DNA from: Methanolinea sp.
Lineage (GTDB): Archaea; Halobacteriota; Methanomicrobia; Methanomicrobiales; Methanospirillaceae
Direction: 5' to 3'
Assembly (NCBI GenBank): GCA_024518585.1
Contig: JANIHI010000007.1
Coordinates: 1 to 64,000 of the forward strand
DNA length: 64,000 bases
Below the pieces are notes generated by a model. The model worked only from the letters and a program-made list of their open reading frames with translations, was not told the DNA's origin and ran no database searches. This document shows positions 33,763 to 44,401 of the stretch, piece after piece (the first letter of the stretch is position 1; the number at the start of each line of letters is the position of its first letter). A program made the translations under genes and the position numbers.

Positions 33763-34013
33763 GCCCTTTCCAAAACCCCCGGCTGGCACCCTTCGCTTCC
33801 CCGCACTGCACATCCCGCGAAAGATGCCTTCCCTGCACGGTTTTTACGCCGGACGGATAAAAGATTTGCGTCCCTTCGCACACTGCCAGCCGGCGGGGGC
33901 ACGCGGGGCGGTGCGGGTCCCGGAAGTAAGCACCTCGTTCCGGTACCCGGCTTCCGACCCCGGGCGCTGGACACGGAGCGGCGGCTGTCCTCCGGCGGAG
34001 ATTGTCTCCCCCC

Positions 34014-34601
34014 TCACTCTTTTACGAGCACCGCTGCCCTGTTGACGAAAAAAAGCCTCCGGTCTCTCACGCGGAACCCGGCCTCCTCTGCACACCGGAG
34101 CTCGTCCTCAAAGTCCCTGCCGGAGACCACGAACGGCGGCTCCGAGAGGAAGAACATCCCCCCTTGTTTCAGGAGGGAGAATATCTCCAAAAAGAGTTTC
34201 AGTGGGTCCGGGACCTCGTGCACGACGAAGATGGCAAAGGCAACGTCAAAAGTTCCCCTGCATTCGTCGGGGAGAGCGATCGTGTCCGGCCCGCACCGGT
34301 GCGTCGTGATGCGGGAGATAAGCCCCTCGGCCTCCATCCTGGCGCGGAGGATGGAGAGCATCTCCTCTTGTAGGTCGACGGCAAAGACCCGGCCCCCCTC
34401 CCCCACCCGTTTGGCGAACTCCCGGGAAAAAAAACCCGGCCCGCAGCCGAAGTCAAGGACGCGGTACCCCGGTTTGACGTAACGGTCTGCGAGCCGGTCA
34501 GGCCGGTAGAGGAGGCGCCGGAGCCGGGTGTCGAGGTGCCCGGCCTTCTCTGCCGAAAAGACGGTATGCGGGTGGTGGACCCTGCCGGGAGAAAGAGCCA
34601 T
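34014..34601 (-). CDS. Class I SAM-dependent methyltransferase
   Basis: 195 aa, UbiE/Methyltransf_11-like. Motif I is VLDFGCGPGFFSREFAKRVG, motif II VFAVDLQEEMLSILRARM, followed by DVAFAIFVVHEVPDP and LLKQGGMFFLSEP. The N-terminus HTVFSAEKAGHLDTRLRRLL is typical of small methanogen methyltransferases whose substrate (arsenite, quinone-like or other) is uncertain. It stands alone between the Rieske and RuBisCO genes. Confidence 0.86.
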   Translation of the reverse strand: MALSPGRVHHPHTVFSAEKAGHLDTRLRRLLYRPDRLADRYVKPGYRVLDFGCGPGFFSREFAKRVGEGGRVFAVDLQEEMLSILRARMEAEGLISRITTHRCGPDTIALPDECRGTFDVAFAIFVVHEVPDPLKLFLEIFSLLKQGGMFFLSEPPFVVSGRDFEDELRCAEEAGFRVRDRRLFFVNRAAVLVKE

Positions 34602-34682
34602 GGTAACAGGGTGGACCAGGACGGGGAATAATGGTTCCCTGCCAGGATGCCCGCGGGGGCTCCCCTGGATATCTGTTCCCCC

Positions 34683-35975
34683 TTACTTCGGCCGCACGTA
34701 CCCCCATTTCCCGAGTGCCCGGGCGAGCTCCCGTGAGTGTTTTGCCTTCTCCTCGAGGGATAGTCCCTCCCTCCAGGCCTCGACCGCCTGCATCGTCGCG
34801 ACCGCGCCCGCCCGCGTCCCGTCGGGGTGGCCATGGATGCCCCCGCTCACGAGCAGGACGAGGTCGCACCCGTAGATATCGAGGACCGCCGGCACGAGTC
34901 CGGGGTGGAGACCCCCGGATGAGACCGGGAACGCGGTCTTCATCCCGCCCCAGTCCTGGTCGAGGAGGAGACGCGGGACGGCGTTTACCCGCTGCTCCCG
35001 CAGGACATCAGCAAGGAGGGCCACCTCTTTCTTCGTCCCCGAGAGCTTGCCCACCGCTGTCCCGGTGTGGATCTGCGAGACGCCGATGAGGCGCATCAGT
35101 TTCGCGAGGAACTGCATGGATATCCCGTGCTTCCTGTTCCGCGAGAAGGCGGCGTGCATGGCCCGGTGCGCATGGATGGCAAGCCCAAGGTCCGAGCAGT
35201 AGTCCCGCATCGTCGCGACTGCGGCTGTCCCGGCAACGACAACGTCGATCATCGCGTAGTTCCAGCCGGACTCTGCAAGCAGGTCTGCCCTCTTCTTCAT
35301 GGTCTCTGTATCGGCCGTGATGTTGAGGAACGCAGACTTTGTCTCCCCGGTCTCCTGCTCGGCACGGTCCCGCAACCGCGTCATCTCCCCCACCCTGTCC
35401 TCGAACCTGTTGAAGGACGTGGAGGTCAGGTTCTCGTCGTCCTTGGCAAAGTCAAACCCGCCCATCCAGGTCTCGTACGCGACCTTGGCGTGTTCCCTCG
35501 CGGAAAAGCCCACTTTCGGCTTTGGGACCGCCCCGGTCAGCGGCCGGCCGTGCACCTTCATCATCTTCCGGATGCCCTCCATCCCGAAGTGCGGGCCGCG
35601 GAAGTGGGAGATGTACGCCTGCGGGAATGTGACGTCGATGAGCCGGAGGTTCCGGAGGGCCTTCATCCCGAAAATATTCCCGGCAATCCCGCTCATCAGC
35701 TGGACGGCATTGCCCTCCTCCCAGAGTTCGAGCGGGTAGGAGATCGATGCGTAATTTCCCTCTATCTCAAAGACGGTCGCCTGGAGGCCCTTCATCCTGT
35801 CCGGCAGGGTTGTCAGTGTCGTCCAGGTCCCGGTCGAGCTCTCGGAAGCGATCCTCCCGGCAGCCTCCTCCCTGCTTATGCCCGCTGCCGGTTCAAAGTA
35901 AAAAAGGGCGATGAGTTCGTCCTTTCCGGGCTCGTGGGACGTGTCCACGAAGTCCATGTACCAGTCGGTTGCCAT
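34683..35975 (-). CDS. rbcL: Ribulose-1,5-bisphosphate carboxylase, form III
   Basis: 430 aa. Active-site elements are intact: GAVPKPKVGFS, the carbamylated-lysine region GGFDFAKDDENLTS, HAHRAMHAAF, the loop-6 region SQIHTGTAVGKLSG and VSSGGLHPG. Form III enzymes in methanogens act in nucleoside/AMP salvage or in a reductive hexulose-phosphate route. No small subunit, AMP phosphorylase or R15P isomerase gene is nearby. The gene lies 121 bp downstream of hisD on the same strand, so cotranscription is uncertain. Confidence 0.95.
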   Translation of the reverse strand: MATDWYMDFVDTSHEPGKDELIALFYFEPAAGISREEAAGRIASESSTGTWTTLTTLPDRMKGLQATVFEIEGNYASISYPLELWEEGNAVQLMSGIAGNIFGMKALRNLRLIDVTFPQAYISHFRGPHFGMEGIRKMMKVHGRPLTGAVPKPKVGFSAREHAKVAYETWMGGFDFAKDDENLTSTSFNRFEDRVGEMTRLRDRAEQETGETKSAFLNITADTETMKKRADLLAESGWNYAMIDVVVAGTAAVATMRDYCSDLGLAIHAHRAMHAAFSRNRKHGISMQFLAKLMRLIGVSQIHTGTAVGKLSGTKKEVALLADVLREQRVNAVPRLLLDQDWGGMKTAFPVSSGGLHPGLVPAVLDIYGCDLVLLVSGGIHGHPDGTRAGAVATMQAVEAWREGLSLEEKAKHSRELARALGKWGYVRPK

Positions 35976-36096
35976 AGGCTGTCCCTGTACAGGAAAGGGA
36001 GGGAGAGTATCTTAAGGGGAACGGTGGGGAGGGGAGAGGAGAGGAAAGATGGCAATACCGGTTGACCGCCCCATTGTCGGAGAACCGACCGGGAAT

Positions 36097-37347
36097 TCAG
36101 CTTCTCCTCCGCCTGATGCGGACCGACTCGGCGTGGGCGTGGAGGCCTTCGGCATCCGCGATCGTCTCGATGATGTCGCCGATCGCCTCGAGGCCCTCCC
36201 TGTCGATGACCTGGACGGTGGACGTCTTGCAGAAGTGGCTGACGTTCAACCCCGAGTACATCTTCGCGTACCCTGCCGTGGGCAGGACGTGGTTTGTGCC
36301 GGACGCGTAGTCCCCGGCAGCGACCGGGGTATACGGCCCGACGAAGATGGACCCGGCATGCCTGACGGCAGAAAGGACCGCGAGCGGGTCGCTGACCTGG
36401 ATGGAGAGGTGCTCGGGAGCTATCCGGTCCATCACGCGGATCGCCTCGTCCATGGACGATGCGATCACGTACCCGGAGTGGGCCAGGGATTTCCCGATGA
36501 TCTCCTTCCGGGGGGACACCTCAAGGAGACGCCCTACCTCCTGGCCCACCCTCTCCGCGAGCGCCGTGTCGGTTGTCACGAGCACGCAGGCGGCGTCCGG
36601 GTCGTGTTCTGCCTGGGCAAGGATATCGATGGCGATGAACGTCGGGTCGGCGGTGCCGTCCGCGAGGACACCGATCTCGCTTGGACCCGCCGGGAAATCG
36701 ATCTCCGCGTGCTCCCGGAGGAGCATTTTTGCTGCCGTCACGTACACGTTCCCCGGCCCGACGATCTTCTGGACCGGGCGGATCGACTCCGTGCCCAATG
36801 CCATTGCCGCCACGGCCTGGGCCCCCCCGATCCGGTAGATTTCCTCCACGCCCGCGATGTCGAGGGCGACCAGGGTGAGGGGCAGGATGGGCGGCGGGCT
36901 GCAGGCACACATTTCGGCGACACCGGCGACCTTTGCCGGCACCGCGTTCATCAGGGCCGTCGAGGGATAGGCGGCCCGGCGGCCCGGGACGTAGAGGCCC
37001 ACCCGGTCGAGGGGCGTTGTCTTGACACCGAGCACGATCCCGGGCTCGGTCTCCTCGAGCCAGAGGCTTTTCTCCTTCTGGAGCTCGTGGAACCGCGTGA
37101 TCCGCGCCTCGGCCTCGATCAGGCTCTCGATCAGCCGGTCCTCGACCTCCTCGTAGGCAGAATCGACCTCCTCTGGCATGACGCGGATGGACGTGCAGGC
37201 CGAATCATGCTTCTGTGCCATCCGGAGGAGGGCGGCATCCCCGCCTCTTTGCACTTCTTCGATGATCCGGGCTGCTGAGACCTTTGCCTCGTCGAGGCTG
37301 CAACGCCGGTCCCTCTCCCACCGGTCCACATCAAGCGGTCTGAACAT
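36097..37347 (-). CDS. hisD: Histidinol dehydrogenase
   Basis: 416 aa; it oxidises histidinol to histidine in two NAD-dependent steps. Family signatures include RVGLYVPGRRAAYPSTALMN, RIGGAQAVAAMALGTESI, VQKIVGPGNVYVTAAKMLL, DFPAGPSEIGVLADG, LAQAEHDPDA (zinc ligands Q/H), APEHLSIQ and NHVLPTAGYAKMYSGLNVSH. Length is normal. It is separate from hisG (12637-13509), so histidine genes are scattered, as is common in this lineage. Confidence 0.96.
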   Translation of the reverse strand: MFRPLDVDRWERDRRCSLDEAKVSAARIIEEVQRGGDAALLRMAQKHDSACTSIRVMPEEVDSAYEEVEDRLIESLIEAEARITRFHELQKEKSLWLEETEPGIVLGVKTTPLDRVGLYVPGRRAAYPSTALMNAVPAKVAGVAEMCACSPPPILPLTLVALDIAGVEEIYRIGGAQAVAAMALGTESIRPVQKIVGPGNVYVTAAKMLLREHAEIDFPAGPSEIGVLADGTADPTFIAIDILAQAEHDPDAACVLVTTDTALAERVGQEVGRLLEVSPRKEIIGKSLAHSGYVIASSMDEAIRVMDRIAPEHLSIQVSDPLAVLSAVRHAGSIFVGPYTPVAAGDYASGTNHVLPTAGYAKMYSGLNVSHFCKTSTVQVIDREGLEAIGDIIETIADAEGLHAHAESVRIRRRRS

Positions 37348-37505
37348 GCGGTCAATGGTTTCTCTCCTGGAGAGATTAAGGGTGGTGTCACGGGGGGGAG
37401 AAGGCGGCCGGGAGTGTTTACGGGTCTTCCCGGCAAAGGAGACACTGCCTGGAAAAGGGGTAAATGAGGCTTTCAGGGTAGAGAGAAGGGTTGGAGAGGG
37501 ATAAA

Positions 37506-37588
37506 TGCGAGTGGCAGGATTCGAACCTGCGAACTCCTGCGAGAACCGATCTTGAGTCGGTCACTTTTGGCCTCTCAGTCACACTCGC
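37506..37588 (-). tRNA. tRNA-Leu(CAA)
   Basis: An 83-nt class II tRNA. The acceptor stem is GCGAGTG/CACTCGC with discriminator A, a long variable arm is present, the T arm contains GGTTCGAATCC, and the anticodon loop is CTCAAGA inside a CCGA/TCGG stem, giving CAA. No intron is needed to form the anticodon stem. The 3' CCA is not encoded. Confidence 0.95.
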
Positions 37589-37804
37589 GTCTGTACATTA
37601 GGAAAGGATCAGGCAGCGGGATAAAACTTCACAAACGGGGAGTCTCCCGGCTTGAGAGGTGGAAGGCGCCGGGCAGAACGGATCCTGGACAGCCGGTGAA
37701 CTGGACCTGTATAGACTGTCAACCTTTTCCCGATCCACGGGGATGGTTGGGGACGATCCCTGCCTACCTGTCGGCACCAATCGTCCCGGCCCGAGCCTGT
37801 CTCC

Positions 37805-38998
37805 TCAGAGGTCCAGGATACTCCCGAGCTGTTCGTGGTCGTTTGCGATCTCCTCCACCGTCCCGACGAAGGTGCGCACTTCCTCTTCCGTTGTATAGCA
37901 CCCCAGCGACGCCCGGACTGTCCCCTCGGGGTGGAGGGAGGCCGCCAGCGGCTGGGCACAGTGGAACCCGGACCGGACGCAGATACCCCTCCTCCGGTCG
38001 AGTTCTGCGGCACACGCGTGGGGGCTCATCCCCCTGACAGAGAACGAGATGACCGGTGAGCCCCGGGGGCTGTAGACCTCCACGCCGGGCAGGGCAAAGA
38101 GACCGTCGTGGGCGAGCCCGGCAAGCGTTGCCTCGTGCCGGTGGATATTTTCCACCCCGAGTTCCTCGACAAGGCCGATCGCCGCACCAAGGCCGATGAC
38201 ACCCGGGATGTTGGGTGTCCCTGCCTCGAACCGGGCAGGCGGGGGGAGGAGGGAGAACCCACCGAGCGTGACCTCCTCGACGATGCCGCCACCAAAGCAG
38301 CAGGGCGATAAGAGGGAGAGATCAGCTGCATACAGGACTCCCGTCCCCTGGGGACCGAGGAGCCCCTTGTGCCCCGGGATGGCAACAAAGTCGAACTTCC
38401 CGACGTCGACGGGGATGTGCCCGACGGACTGTGCAGCATCGAGGAGGACCGGGACGTCCCGTTCGTGGGCCAGGTCTGCAACCTCCTCCACCGGCTGGAC
38501 CGTCCCGAGGACGTTTGTCATGTGGGTGACCGCGACAAGGCGTGTCCTCTCCGTCAGTGCACTCCCGACATCCGCGGGATCGATCCTTCCGCCGTGGTGG
38601 GGGACGACCACGGTGCGGACGCCCCTCTTCTCCAGGTTCATCCAGGGCAGGAGGTTCGCATGGTGCTCGAGGGCGGTCGTGACGACCTCGTCGCCCCGCT
38701 CCCAGGCAAGGCCGGCTGCAACCAGGTTGATGGCCTCTGTCGTGTTCCTGACAAAGACGAGCGTTTCAGGACCGACGCCGAGGAACCGGGCCAGCACCTC
38801 CCGCGTCCTCTCGAACTCCGTGGTCGTCCTCCGGGCCAGGTGGTGCGACCCCCTGCCGTGGTTTGCGGCATACTCGTAGAAATATGCGCACATGGCCTCC
38901 ACTGCCCTCCTCGGGGTCTGGCTGGTCGAGGCAGAGTCAAGGTATATGCACGTGGAGAGGACCGGGAACTCTCCGCGGAGGCGTTTTACATCGTACAT
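37805..38998 (-). CDS. Aminotransferase class V / cysteine desulfurase-like (SufS type)
   Basis: 397 aa, PLP-dependent fold type I. Landmarks are IYLDSASTSQTPRRAVEAM, FVRNTTEAINLVAAGL, ALEHHANLLPW, LLDAAQSVGHIPVDV, the PLP lysine in AIPGHKGLLGPQGTG, and the C-terminal RSGFHCAQPL whose cysteine corresponds to the persulfide-forming residue of SufS. It could supply sulfur for Fe-S clusters or tRNA thiolation. No SufBC genes lie alongside. Selenocysteine lyase activity is a possible alternative. Confidence 0.88.
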   Translation of the reverse strand: MYDVKRLRGEFPVLSTCIYLDSASTSQTPRRAVEAMCAYFYEYAANHGRGSHHLARRTTTEFERTREVLARFLGVGPETLVFVRNTTEAINLVAAGLAWERGDEVVTTALEHHANLLPWMNLEKRGVRTVVVPHHGGRIDPADVGSALTERTRLVAVTHMTNVLGTVQPVEEVADLAHERDVPVLLDAAQSVGHIPVDVGKFDFVAIPGHKGLLGPQGTGVLYAADLSLLSPCCFGGGIVEEVTLGGFSLLPPPARFEAGTPNIPGVIGLGAAIGLVEELGVENIHRHEATLAGLAHDGLFALPGVEVYSPRGSPVISFSVRGMSPHACAAELDRRRGICVRSGFHCAQPLAASLHPEGTVRASLGCYTTEEEVRTFVGTVEEIANDHEQLGSILDL

Positions 38999-39055
38999 CC
39001 GGGTTAGGTATTCTCCCTCTGCACCAAAGATAGTTACCCACCGGCGGGTGGACCC

Positions 39056-42000
39056 TCACATGAAGTCCGCAAGGCCCTTCTGCTCGGACTTTTCCTGGCC
39101 GAACGTCGACTCTATTGCCATGTCGAGGACGGCGACCCTCTGGCGGGTGTAATCTGAGATCCTGTACCGGGCGCAGATGTCGCGGGAGACTTCGAGGTAC
39201 TTCTTTACGGAGCCCTCGTGCACGGTCGGGATGATGTTTCCGCCGCATCGGGTGCACTTGCCTGCAAGGGGCATCCGCCTGTAGCTCGTGTTGCACTTGG
39301 TGCACCGGAACTTCTGCCGGGAGAAGGCCGAGAGGTTGCCCATCAGGTCGCGGATGAAGTGGGTCGTGAGTACCCTCTCGGCTACGTCGTGCTCGTCGAC
39401 CGCCCTGATCTTCTCCGCGAGTTCGAGTTCCTTCTGCAGCTTGTCAATCATCGTCTTCTGCTGCGTGTACATCGACTCCAGCGGACCTGCCGAGATATCC
39501 GTCGTGTCGTGGGAGAACGAGAAGCCCTCCATCTGGGCAGGTGTCCCAAGCCTCCTGCCCACCCTGTCGATGAGCCCCTCCACCTCGCGGGGATGGGCAT
39601 ACCGGAGGGCAGCAAGGTAGAACTCGAGGGGGTACCCGGGCCCGACGTCGATGTTGTGGCTCTCCTTGTCGATCTCGGCCGGGTCGATCCGCGTCGTGAG
39701 GACAAGCGGGGCGTCCATCGTCCCGCCCCTTGTCTCCGGGAGGAACGCCCGGGAGAAGTTGATCAGCCCGTCGAGGAGGAGCATGATGCAGTCCTCGTCC
39801 CCGTCGCACTGGCCGGTAAAGATCCCGTTGGCGCAGACCGTGTGTTCGTCGGTGACGGTGAGGCAGTAGACGCGGTCGTCCGGGCAAGGGACCACATCCC
39901 TCCGTGCGATGTGGTCGGCAAGGACGTTTTCCCCGACCATCACCGGGACGGCATCCCCTTCCTTCACCTCGACGGCCCGGATCTTGCGCAGGAAACAGAC
40001 GTCCCAGAGGAGCATCGCGTGGTCAGGGGTGACCACGATCGAGTGGCCTGCCCTTGTCTCGAAACGGATGAGGGCCTGGGGTGCCCGGTGGATCGAGACA
40101 GAGGTGACCCGCCGGAGGTGTGGCTTGCCTTCGATATCGACGGTCCGGACGAGGAGCGTCTGCTGGGGGTCTGAGTAGTACGTGCCGAGCCGGTCTATCC
40201 CGGGGCGCGAGAGGTCGAAGTTCTCGGCAACGATCTGCCGGATAGGTTTTGTGCTCCATTTTTTCCCGTCGAATGTCTCGATCAGGGTATCCCCGTGGAA
40301 ACAGTTCCTCCGCTTGGCCGCGTGGAAGAAGGGATGGGCATACCCGACGTTGGCCCGGGAGAACCCCACGATCCGGGCGAGGACGCCGGCACTCGTATGG
40401 GGCGCAAGACCGATGACGAGGTGCCCGAGGAGGTCGTCCCTCGTCCGGACGTGGTAGTAGGGGGGGAGCCCATAGCACTTCTCGAGGAGTTCATCGATGA
40501 ACTGGGCCACCCTCACCAAATACTCGGCGCAGGACTCTGAGACGAGGATGTCCTGGGGGCGCAGTTCCGCTACCTGGTCGGGGGAGACCAGGGGAGCCCC
40601 CGTGGTATCGGTGGTGTACCCCAGTTCCCGGAGCCTGTCGGGAGGCACTCCCACCTCGGCGGGACGGATGTGGGTGAGGGGGAGGTCGATCATGTCAAAG
40701 CGGACGGTCCCGTCCTTGAAGACAAAGATGTCCCGTGCCGCCCGCAGGATCCCTTTCTCGATCGGCTCGACCGCCTTCTCCCGGGAGATCAGGCCGCGGA
40801 CTCCCTTGACGAGGGATATTGTGTTCTCGCGGAGAGCCAGCCTCTCTACCGCCTGGGCGTACTCCTGCCGGACGTTGAGGCTCGTCGTCGAGGAACAGAC
40901 CGACGCGACGTGGCAGGCCGGGCAGTTCGCACCCCCGACCTCCCTCCGGCAGCGGGGACAGGAATAGACCGGTTCCGTGTGGCTCCCGCAGGTACACCTG
41001 TTCCGGAACGTCTCGGCCCCGCAGGAAGGGCACCGTCTCCTCCCTGCCTCGACGGTGATCACGCCGCCGTCCATGTTCGGCTGGGGGCTGTGGTTCTGGG
41101 CCTCCTGGAACGACCTCCGGCTGCCCCCCGCGTCCCCGAGGGGAAAGAGGCCATGGGGCGGGGGGTTCATCTTCCGGGGACGTGACTTGCCCGGCCGGCC
41201 CATGCGACCCCCGATCCGTGTCCCGGCCCGTGACCTCATGGGGAGGCCCGAGAGGAAAGAGACGAGGGAAAGGGTGTCCCCGGACGGTGCGTTTTCCCAT
41301 ACGGGCCGTCTCTTTAGCCTGAGATCAAGGCCGAGGCAGGCGAGGAAGACCATGTACTCGCTGATGCAGACCTGGCCCTCGCGGACGCGGTGCGGGAGGA
41401 GGATCTCCTCGAGGAGGTGCTTTGCCCGCGGGTCCGGGGGGAGGACGAGGATGCCGTGGTGAATTGCCCCGTTCGCCGAGACGAAATCCGCGAGTTCGGC
41501 GACTTCTGCGGGTGAGATGTCGTCCCACAGGTACGTGAAGTCAGGGTGCAGGTATGCCCCCTCGAAACACTGGGCGATCGCCTCTTCCTCCGTCTGGGGC
41601 CGCCCCTTTCCCCCCTCCTGGCACCACCACTCGTGGCAGTAAGCAGGCGGGACGAGGGGATGGTTGTTCTCTAGGAACTCCCCATACCCGATCAGGATCT
41701 CGCCCACGTCGAGGATACGCTCGACCTCGTCTTTTAGGGCCACGGCGAGGGCAGCGTCATCGACCCTGAGCACGTCCCCGTTCTTCAAACGGACTGTCGG
41801 GCCCTGGATCGTGTCGACCGGCACGATACCCGCCGCCTTTCCGGGACGCTCGATCTTCATCTGGGTCCCGACCGCGAGGTAATCACCAAGGATGTGCATC
41901 GTTGCCGGGGAAAGTCCGGCCGCGGCAAAACCCGTGTTCCGGGACCGCCCGTACCGGAGGCGGAACCCGCCCTTCCTCATGGGGTAGGCAAAGACCGGGC

Positions 42001-42922
42001 GGCCCCCGATGAGGTCACGGAGGTACTTGTCCCGCGGGGCGATCGCGGCGCCGTTCTCCCCATCCCCCGGCTTTGCAACGCCCTTTATCAGCTCCTCGAG
42101 CCAGTCCCACCCGTCGAGGGAGAGGGCCCGGACGTACCGGAGGACTTTGGGGGCCTTGAGGGCGAGCCCCTCGGCGAGGACGAGAGCCATCCCGCCCCGC
42201 ACGGCGTTTGTTTCAACCCGTTCGAGGTTCCGGTACCCGCTTACCTCGTCCTGTTCCGTGCCCTCCCCGTCGATGCAGACCGGGCAGTTCTGGACGATGA
42301 GGCGTATCTCGTGGTCAGAGGGGAGGTACTGGAGGTTCATGATGGAGTTGTACTGGCGGACCTCCTCGATGTAACGCTCCACCTCCTCGGGGCGGGGGAC
42401 GTAGCGGTTCATCCCGAGCTCCCGCCGGACGTAGTCCCCGACGAGCACCGAGAGGGCCTGGGCCGTCCCCCCCGCGCTCCGGATGGGACCCGCGTAGTAG
42501 ATCTTCAGGTACTCTGACCGGTCGTCGTTCCGACCGGTACCGACCTTGGCGATCCCCTCTGTCGGGGCCGCGACCACCCCCTCCGTCAGGATGGCCATGG
42601 CCGTCCGGATGGCGTGGTCCAGGATCTCTTCGCGGCTCTGCTCACCAAACCTACGCTGGACAAAGTCGAGCCCGATGCGAAGCGCGGTCTCCTCCCTCGA
42701 CATCTGGCCTTCCAGTTCCCGGATCCGGGCTGCCAGTCCCGGGATCCCGAGCAGCGCCTCGACCCTTTCGGCAAGGTCGCTCGCGACGGGAATCTCGACC
42801 CCGGTCCGGGGGTCGATACCAACGGCCCGGGCTCTCCGGGCGACCTCGATGGCGCGGGAAAGCTCCCGATCGAGGGCAGAGAGGTACTCTTCCATCGCGG
42901 GGGAGCAGGGGATCATCACCAT
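39056..42922 (-). CDS. polC: DNA polymerase D large subunit DP2, intein-containing
   Basis: Catalytic subunit of the archaeal replicative polymerase PolD: 1288 aa as encoded, about 1123 aa after removal of a 165-residue intein (residues 874-1038). Landmarks are [60 protein letters not shown], zinc-finger pairs ([34 protein letters not shown]), the split catalytic motif RRN/CDGDED, and a C-terminal zinc site [20 protein letters not shown]. No DP1 (polB) gene is present in the window. Confidence 0.96.
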   Translation of the reverse strand: MVMIPCSPAMEEYLSALDRELSRAIEVARRARAVGIDPRTGVEIPVASDLAERVEALLGIPGLAARIRELEGQMSREETALRIGLDFVQRRFGEQSREEILDHAIRTAMAILTEGVVAAPTEGIAKVGTGRNDDRSEYLKIYYAGPIRSAGGTAQALSVLVGDYVRRELGMNRYVPRPEEVERYIEEVRQYNSIMNLQYLPSDHEIRLIVQNCPVCIDGEGTEQDEVSGYRNLERVETNAVRGGMALVLAEGLALKAPKVLRYVRALSLDGWDWLEELIKGVAKPGDGENGAAIAPRDKYLRDLIGGRPVFAYPMRKGGFRLRYGRSRNTGFAAAGLSPATMHILGDYLAVGTQMKIERPGKAAGIVPVDTIQGPTVRLKNGDVLRVDDAALAVALKDEVERILDVGEILIGYGEFLENNHPLVPPAYCHEWWCQEGGKGRPQTEEEAIAQCFEGAYLHPDFTYLWDDISPAEVAELADFVSANGAIHHGILVLPPDPRAKHLLEEILLPHRVREGQVCISEYMVFLACLGLDLRLKRRPVWENAPSGDTLSLVSFLSGLPMRSRAGTRIGGRMGRPGKSRPRKMNPPPHGLFPLGDAGGSRRSFQEAQNHSPQPNMDGGVITVEAGRRRCPSCGAETFRNRCTCGSHTEPVYSCPRCRREVGGANCPACHVASVCSSTTSLNVRQEYAQAVERLALRENTISLVKGVRGLISREKAVEPIEKGILRAARDIFVFKDGTVRFDMIDLPLTHIRPAEVGVPPDRLRELGYTTDTTGAPLVSPDQVAELRPQDILVSESCAEYLVRVAQFIDELLEKCYGLPPYYHVRTRDDLLGHLVIGLAPHTSAGVLARIVGFSRANVGYAHPFFHAAKRRNCFHGDTLIETFDGKKWSTKPIRQIVAENFDLSRPGIDRLGTYYSDPQQTLLVRTVDIEGKPHLRRVTSVSIHRAPQALIRFETRAGHSIVVTPDHAMLLWDVCFLRKIRAVEVKEGDAVPVMVGENVLADHIARRDVVPCPDDRVYCLTVTDEHTVCANGIFTGQCDGDEDCIMLLLDGLINFSRAFLPETRGGTMDAPLVLTTRIDPAEIDKESHNIDVGPGYPLEFYLAALRYAHPREVEGLIDRVGRRLGTPAQMEGFSFSHDTTDISAGPLESMYTQQKTMIDKLQKELELAEKIRAVDEHDVAERVLTTHFIRDLMGNLSAFSRQKFRCTKCNTSYRRMPLAGKCTRCGGNIIPTVHEGSVKKYLEVSRDICARYRISDYTRQRVAVLDMAIESTFGQEKSEQKGLADFM
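39809..40303 (-). mobile_element. Mini-intein within PolD DP2
   Basis: The 165 in-frame codons start with Cys1 ([16 protein letters not shown], block A) and carry a block B histidine-containing segment ([14 protein letters not shown]). They end with block F/G-like [20 protein letters not shown] and GQ, with cysteine as the +1 extein residue. The size leaves no room for a LAGLIDADG endonuclease, so this is a splicing-only mini-intein. The C-terminal residue is Gln preceded by Gly instead of the usual His-Asn, an atypical splice junction. It splits the catalytic N-x-D-G-D motif. Confidence 0.92.
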
Positions 42923-42999
42923 CTCTCTTGCTACCCCAGGACTTATCCCTTCGGTTTCCTCACCACCCGGCGAAGGGCTCTCCCGGGTCCCGGGCAGGC

Positions 43000-43548
43000 T
43001 TATTCCGGGGTGCCGGAGGGGTCCGGGGGAGGGGCCTGCCTCCCTCCTTCCCCGGGGGCGCCGAGCAGGGCGTCAATCCCGGCCTCTCCCATCTGCCAGA
43101 GCACGAGCGCGGCGCACCTGCTCATCTCCGGGTCCGGGGAGTCCAGTTCAGCCTTCAGCCCGGGGACTGCGGGCTCCCCGATCCGGCAGAGGGCCCGTGC
43201 GATGAACCCGCGTGTCCCAGGATCGGCCGTCCTCATGGCCCCGAGGAGGGGACGGACAGCCGGCCTCCCGATCTGTCCCAGTGCTGCGGCCACGTAACGC
43301 CGGAACGCGGGGTCGTGACTCTCCGTGAGGGCAGTGATAAGAGGCCCTATGCTGGCCGGCCCGATCCGGACGAGGGCAACGGCCGCGTACCAGCGGGCAT
43401 CGCTGTCAGACGTGGTGGCAAGGAAGTCGAGAAGCACGGGGACTGCCGCCTCTCCCATCCCCGCAATCCTTTGCACGGCGTCCCTCCTTGCAGCCGTGCT
43501 CCCGGACGCAAGCACCCCGAGGAGCTGTCCCAGCTCCTCCCTGGTCAC
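43000..43548 (-). CDS. HEAT-repeat protein coupled to mscS
   Basis: 182 aa from GTG 43548, which overlaps the mscS stop (GTGA). Five or so HEAT/PBS-lyase repeats are visible: [79 protein letters not shown] and [19 protein letters not shown]. It is a soluble solenoid without signal or membrane segments. Coupling to MscS suggests it binds the channel's cytosolic domain or a partner of it. Confidence 0.85.
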   Translation of the reverse strand: MTREELGQLLGVLASGSTAARRDAVQRIAGMGEAAVPVLLDFLATTSDSDARWYAAVALVRIGPASIGPLITALTESHDPAFRRYVAAALGQIGRPAVRPLLGAMRTADPGTRGFIARALCRIGEPAVPGLKAELDSPDPEMSRCAALVLWQMGEAGIDALLGAPGEGGRQAPPPDPSGTPE

Positions 43549-44393
43549 GCCGGCCCCTCCCCCCCGGGCACATGGGAAACCTCGATCTTTGCCCCGGGTG
43601 CGAGGGTGACAACCCTCTGGGGGTAGGGGATCTCGATCCCTGCCTCCTCGAGGGCTGTCTTGATCGTCCAGAGCATCTCTGTCCTCACCGACCACCAGAC
43701 CCGGGACGGTGCCCAGATGAAGACCCTGATACTGACGCTCGAATCAGAGAGGGCATCGACAAAGACACTGGGGGCCGGATGGGCCAGGACAAAGGGGTGC
43801 GACGAGAGGAGGTCCCTGATGATGCGCAGGGCAGCCTCTGCATCTGACCGGTAGCTGATCCCGATCGTATATTCGAACCTCCGTGCGACATTGGCAACGT
43901 AGTTGGTAATCTCGGAGGTAAAGATCTTCTCGTTGGGCACCCTGACATACACGCCCTCGTATGTCTTGATGATCGTCGAGAGGACACGGATCTGGTCGAC
44001 GGTGCCGCTGAATGACCCGATATTGACGTTATCCCCCGGTTTCATCGGGCGCTCGGCGATCAGGAAGAGACCGGACCCCAGGTTGGAGACGATCCTCTGG
44101 CTCGCAAAGGCAACGACAAGCCCGATCGTGCCTCCCACGACGACCATGTCGGCAAGGTTGATGTCAAAACGGGGGAAGGCAGCGTATACCCCGATGATGA
44201 TGATGGCCGCCTGGATGACCTTGATCAGCTTCTCCCGTTCGGTGGGATCGACCCGGTCGCTCAGTGCTTTTTTCAGATAAACCCCCACGATCCGGGAGAT
44301 GACGAGGACGACGATGATCGCAATGCCAAAGACGAGGAGGTCGAGGAGGGTCAACTCGCCAAGGATCGGGACAGAGAGCGATTCAAAGACCAT
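43545..44393 (-). CDS. mscS: Small-conductance mechanosensitive channel MscS
   Basis: 282 aa from ATG 44393. Three N-terminal transmembrane helices (LLDLLVFGIAIIVVLVISRI; VIQAAIIIIGVYAAF; the pore helix VVVGGTIGLVVAFASQRIVS) precede the beta domain with GLFLIAERPMKPGDNVNIGS and TYEGVYVRVPNEKIFTSEIT, then the alpha/beta cytosolic vestibule. It opens under membrane tension to release osmolytes. Its gene is third in a minus-strand HEAT-membrane/DUF432/mscS/HEAT cluster, 8 bp after the DUF432 gene. Confidence 0.93.
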   Translation of the reverse strand: MVFESLSVPILGELTLLDLLVFGIAIIVVLVISRIVGVYLKKALSDRVDPTEREKLIKVIQAAIIIIGVYAAFPRFDINLADMVVVGGTIGLVVAFASQRIVSNLGSGLFLIAERPMKPGDNVNIGSFSGTVDQIRVLSTIIKTYEGVYVRVPNEKIFTSEITNYVANVARRFEYTIGISYRSDAEAALRIIRDLLSSHPFVLAHPAPSVFVDALSDSSVSIRVFIWAPSRVWWSVRTEMLWTIKTALEEAGIEIPYPQRVVTLAPGAKIEVSHVPGGEGPA

Positions 44394-44401
44394 GGCCCGA
44401 C

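Noticed and set aside
35067..36065. Plus-strand open frame opposite the RuBisCO gene
   Set aside because: It is low-complexity antisense translation of a clear form III RuBisCO gene.
36049..37278. Long plus-strand open frame opposite hisD
   Set aside because: The minus strand encodes intact histidinol dehydrogenase; the plus frame is an antisense shadow.
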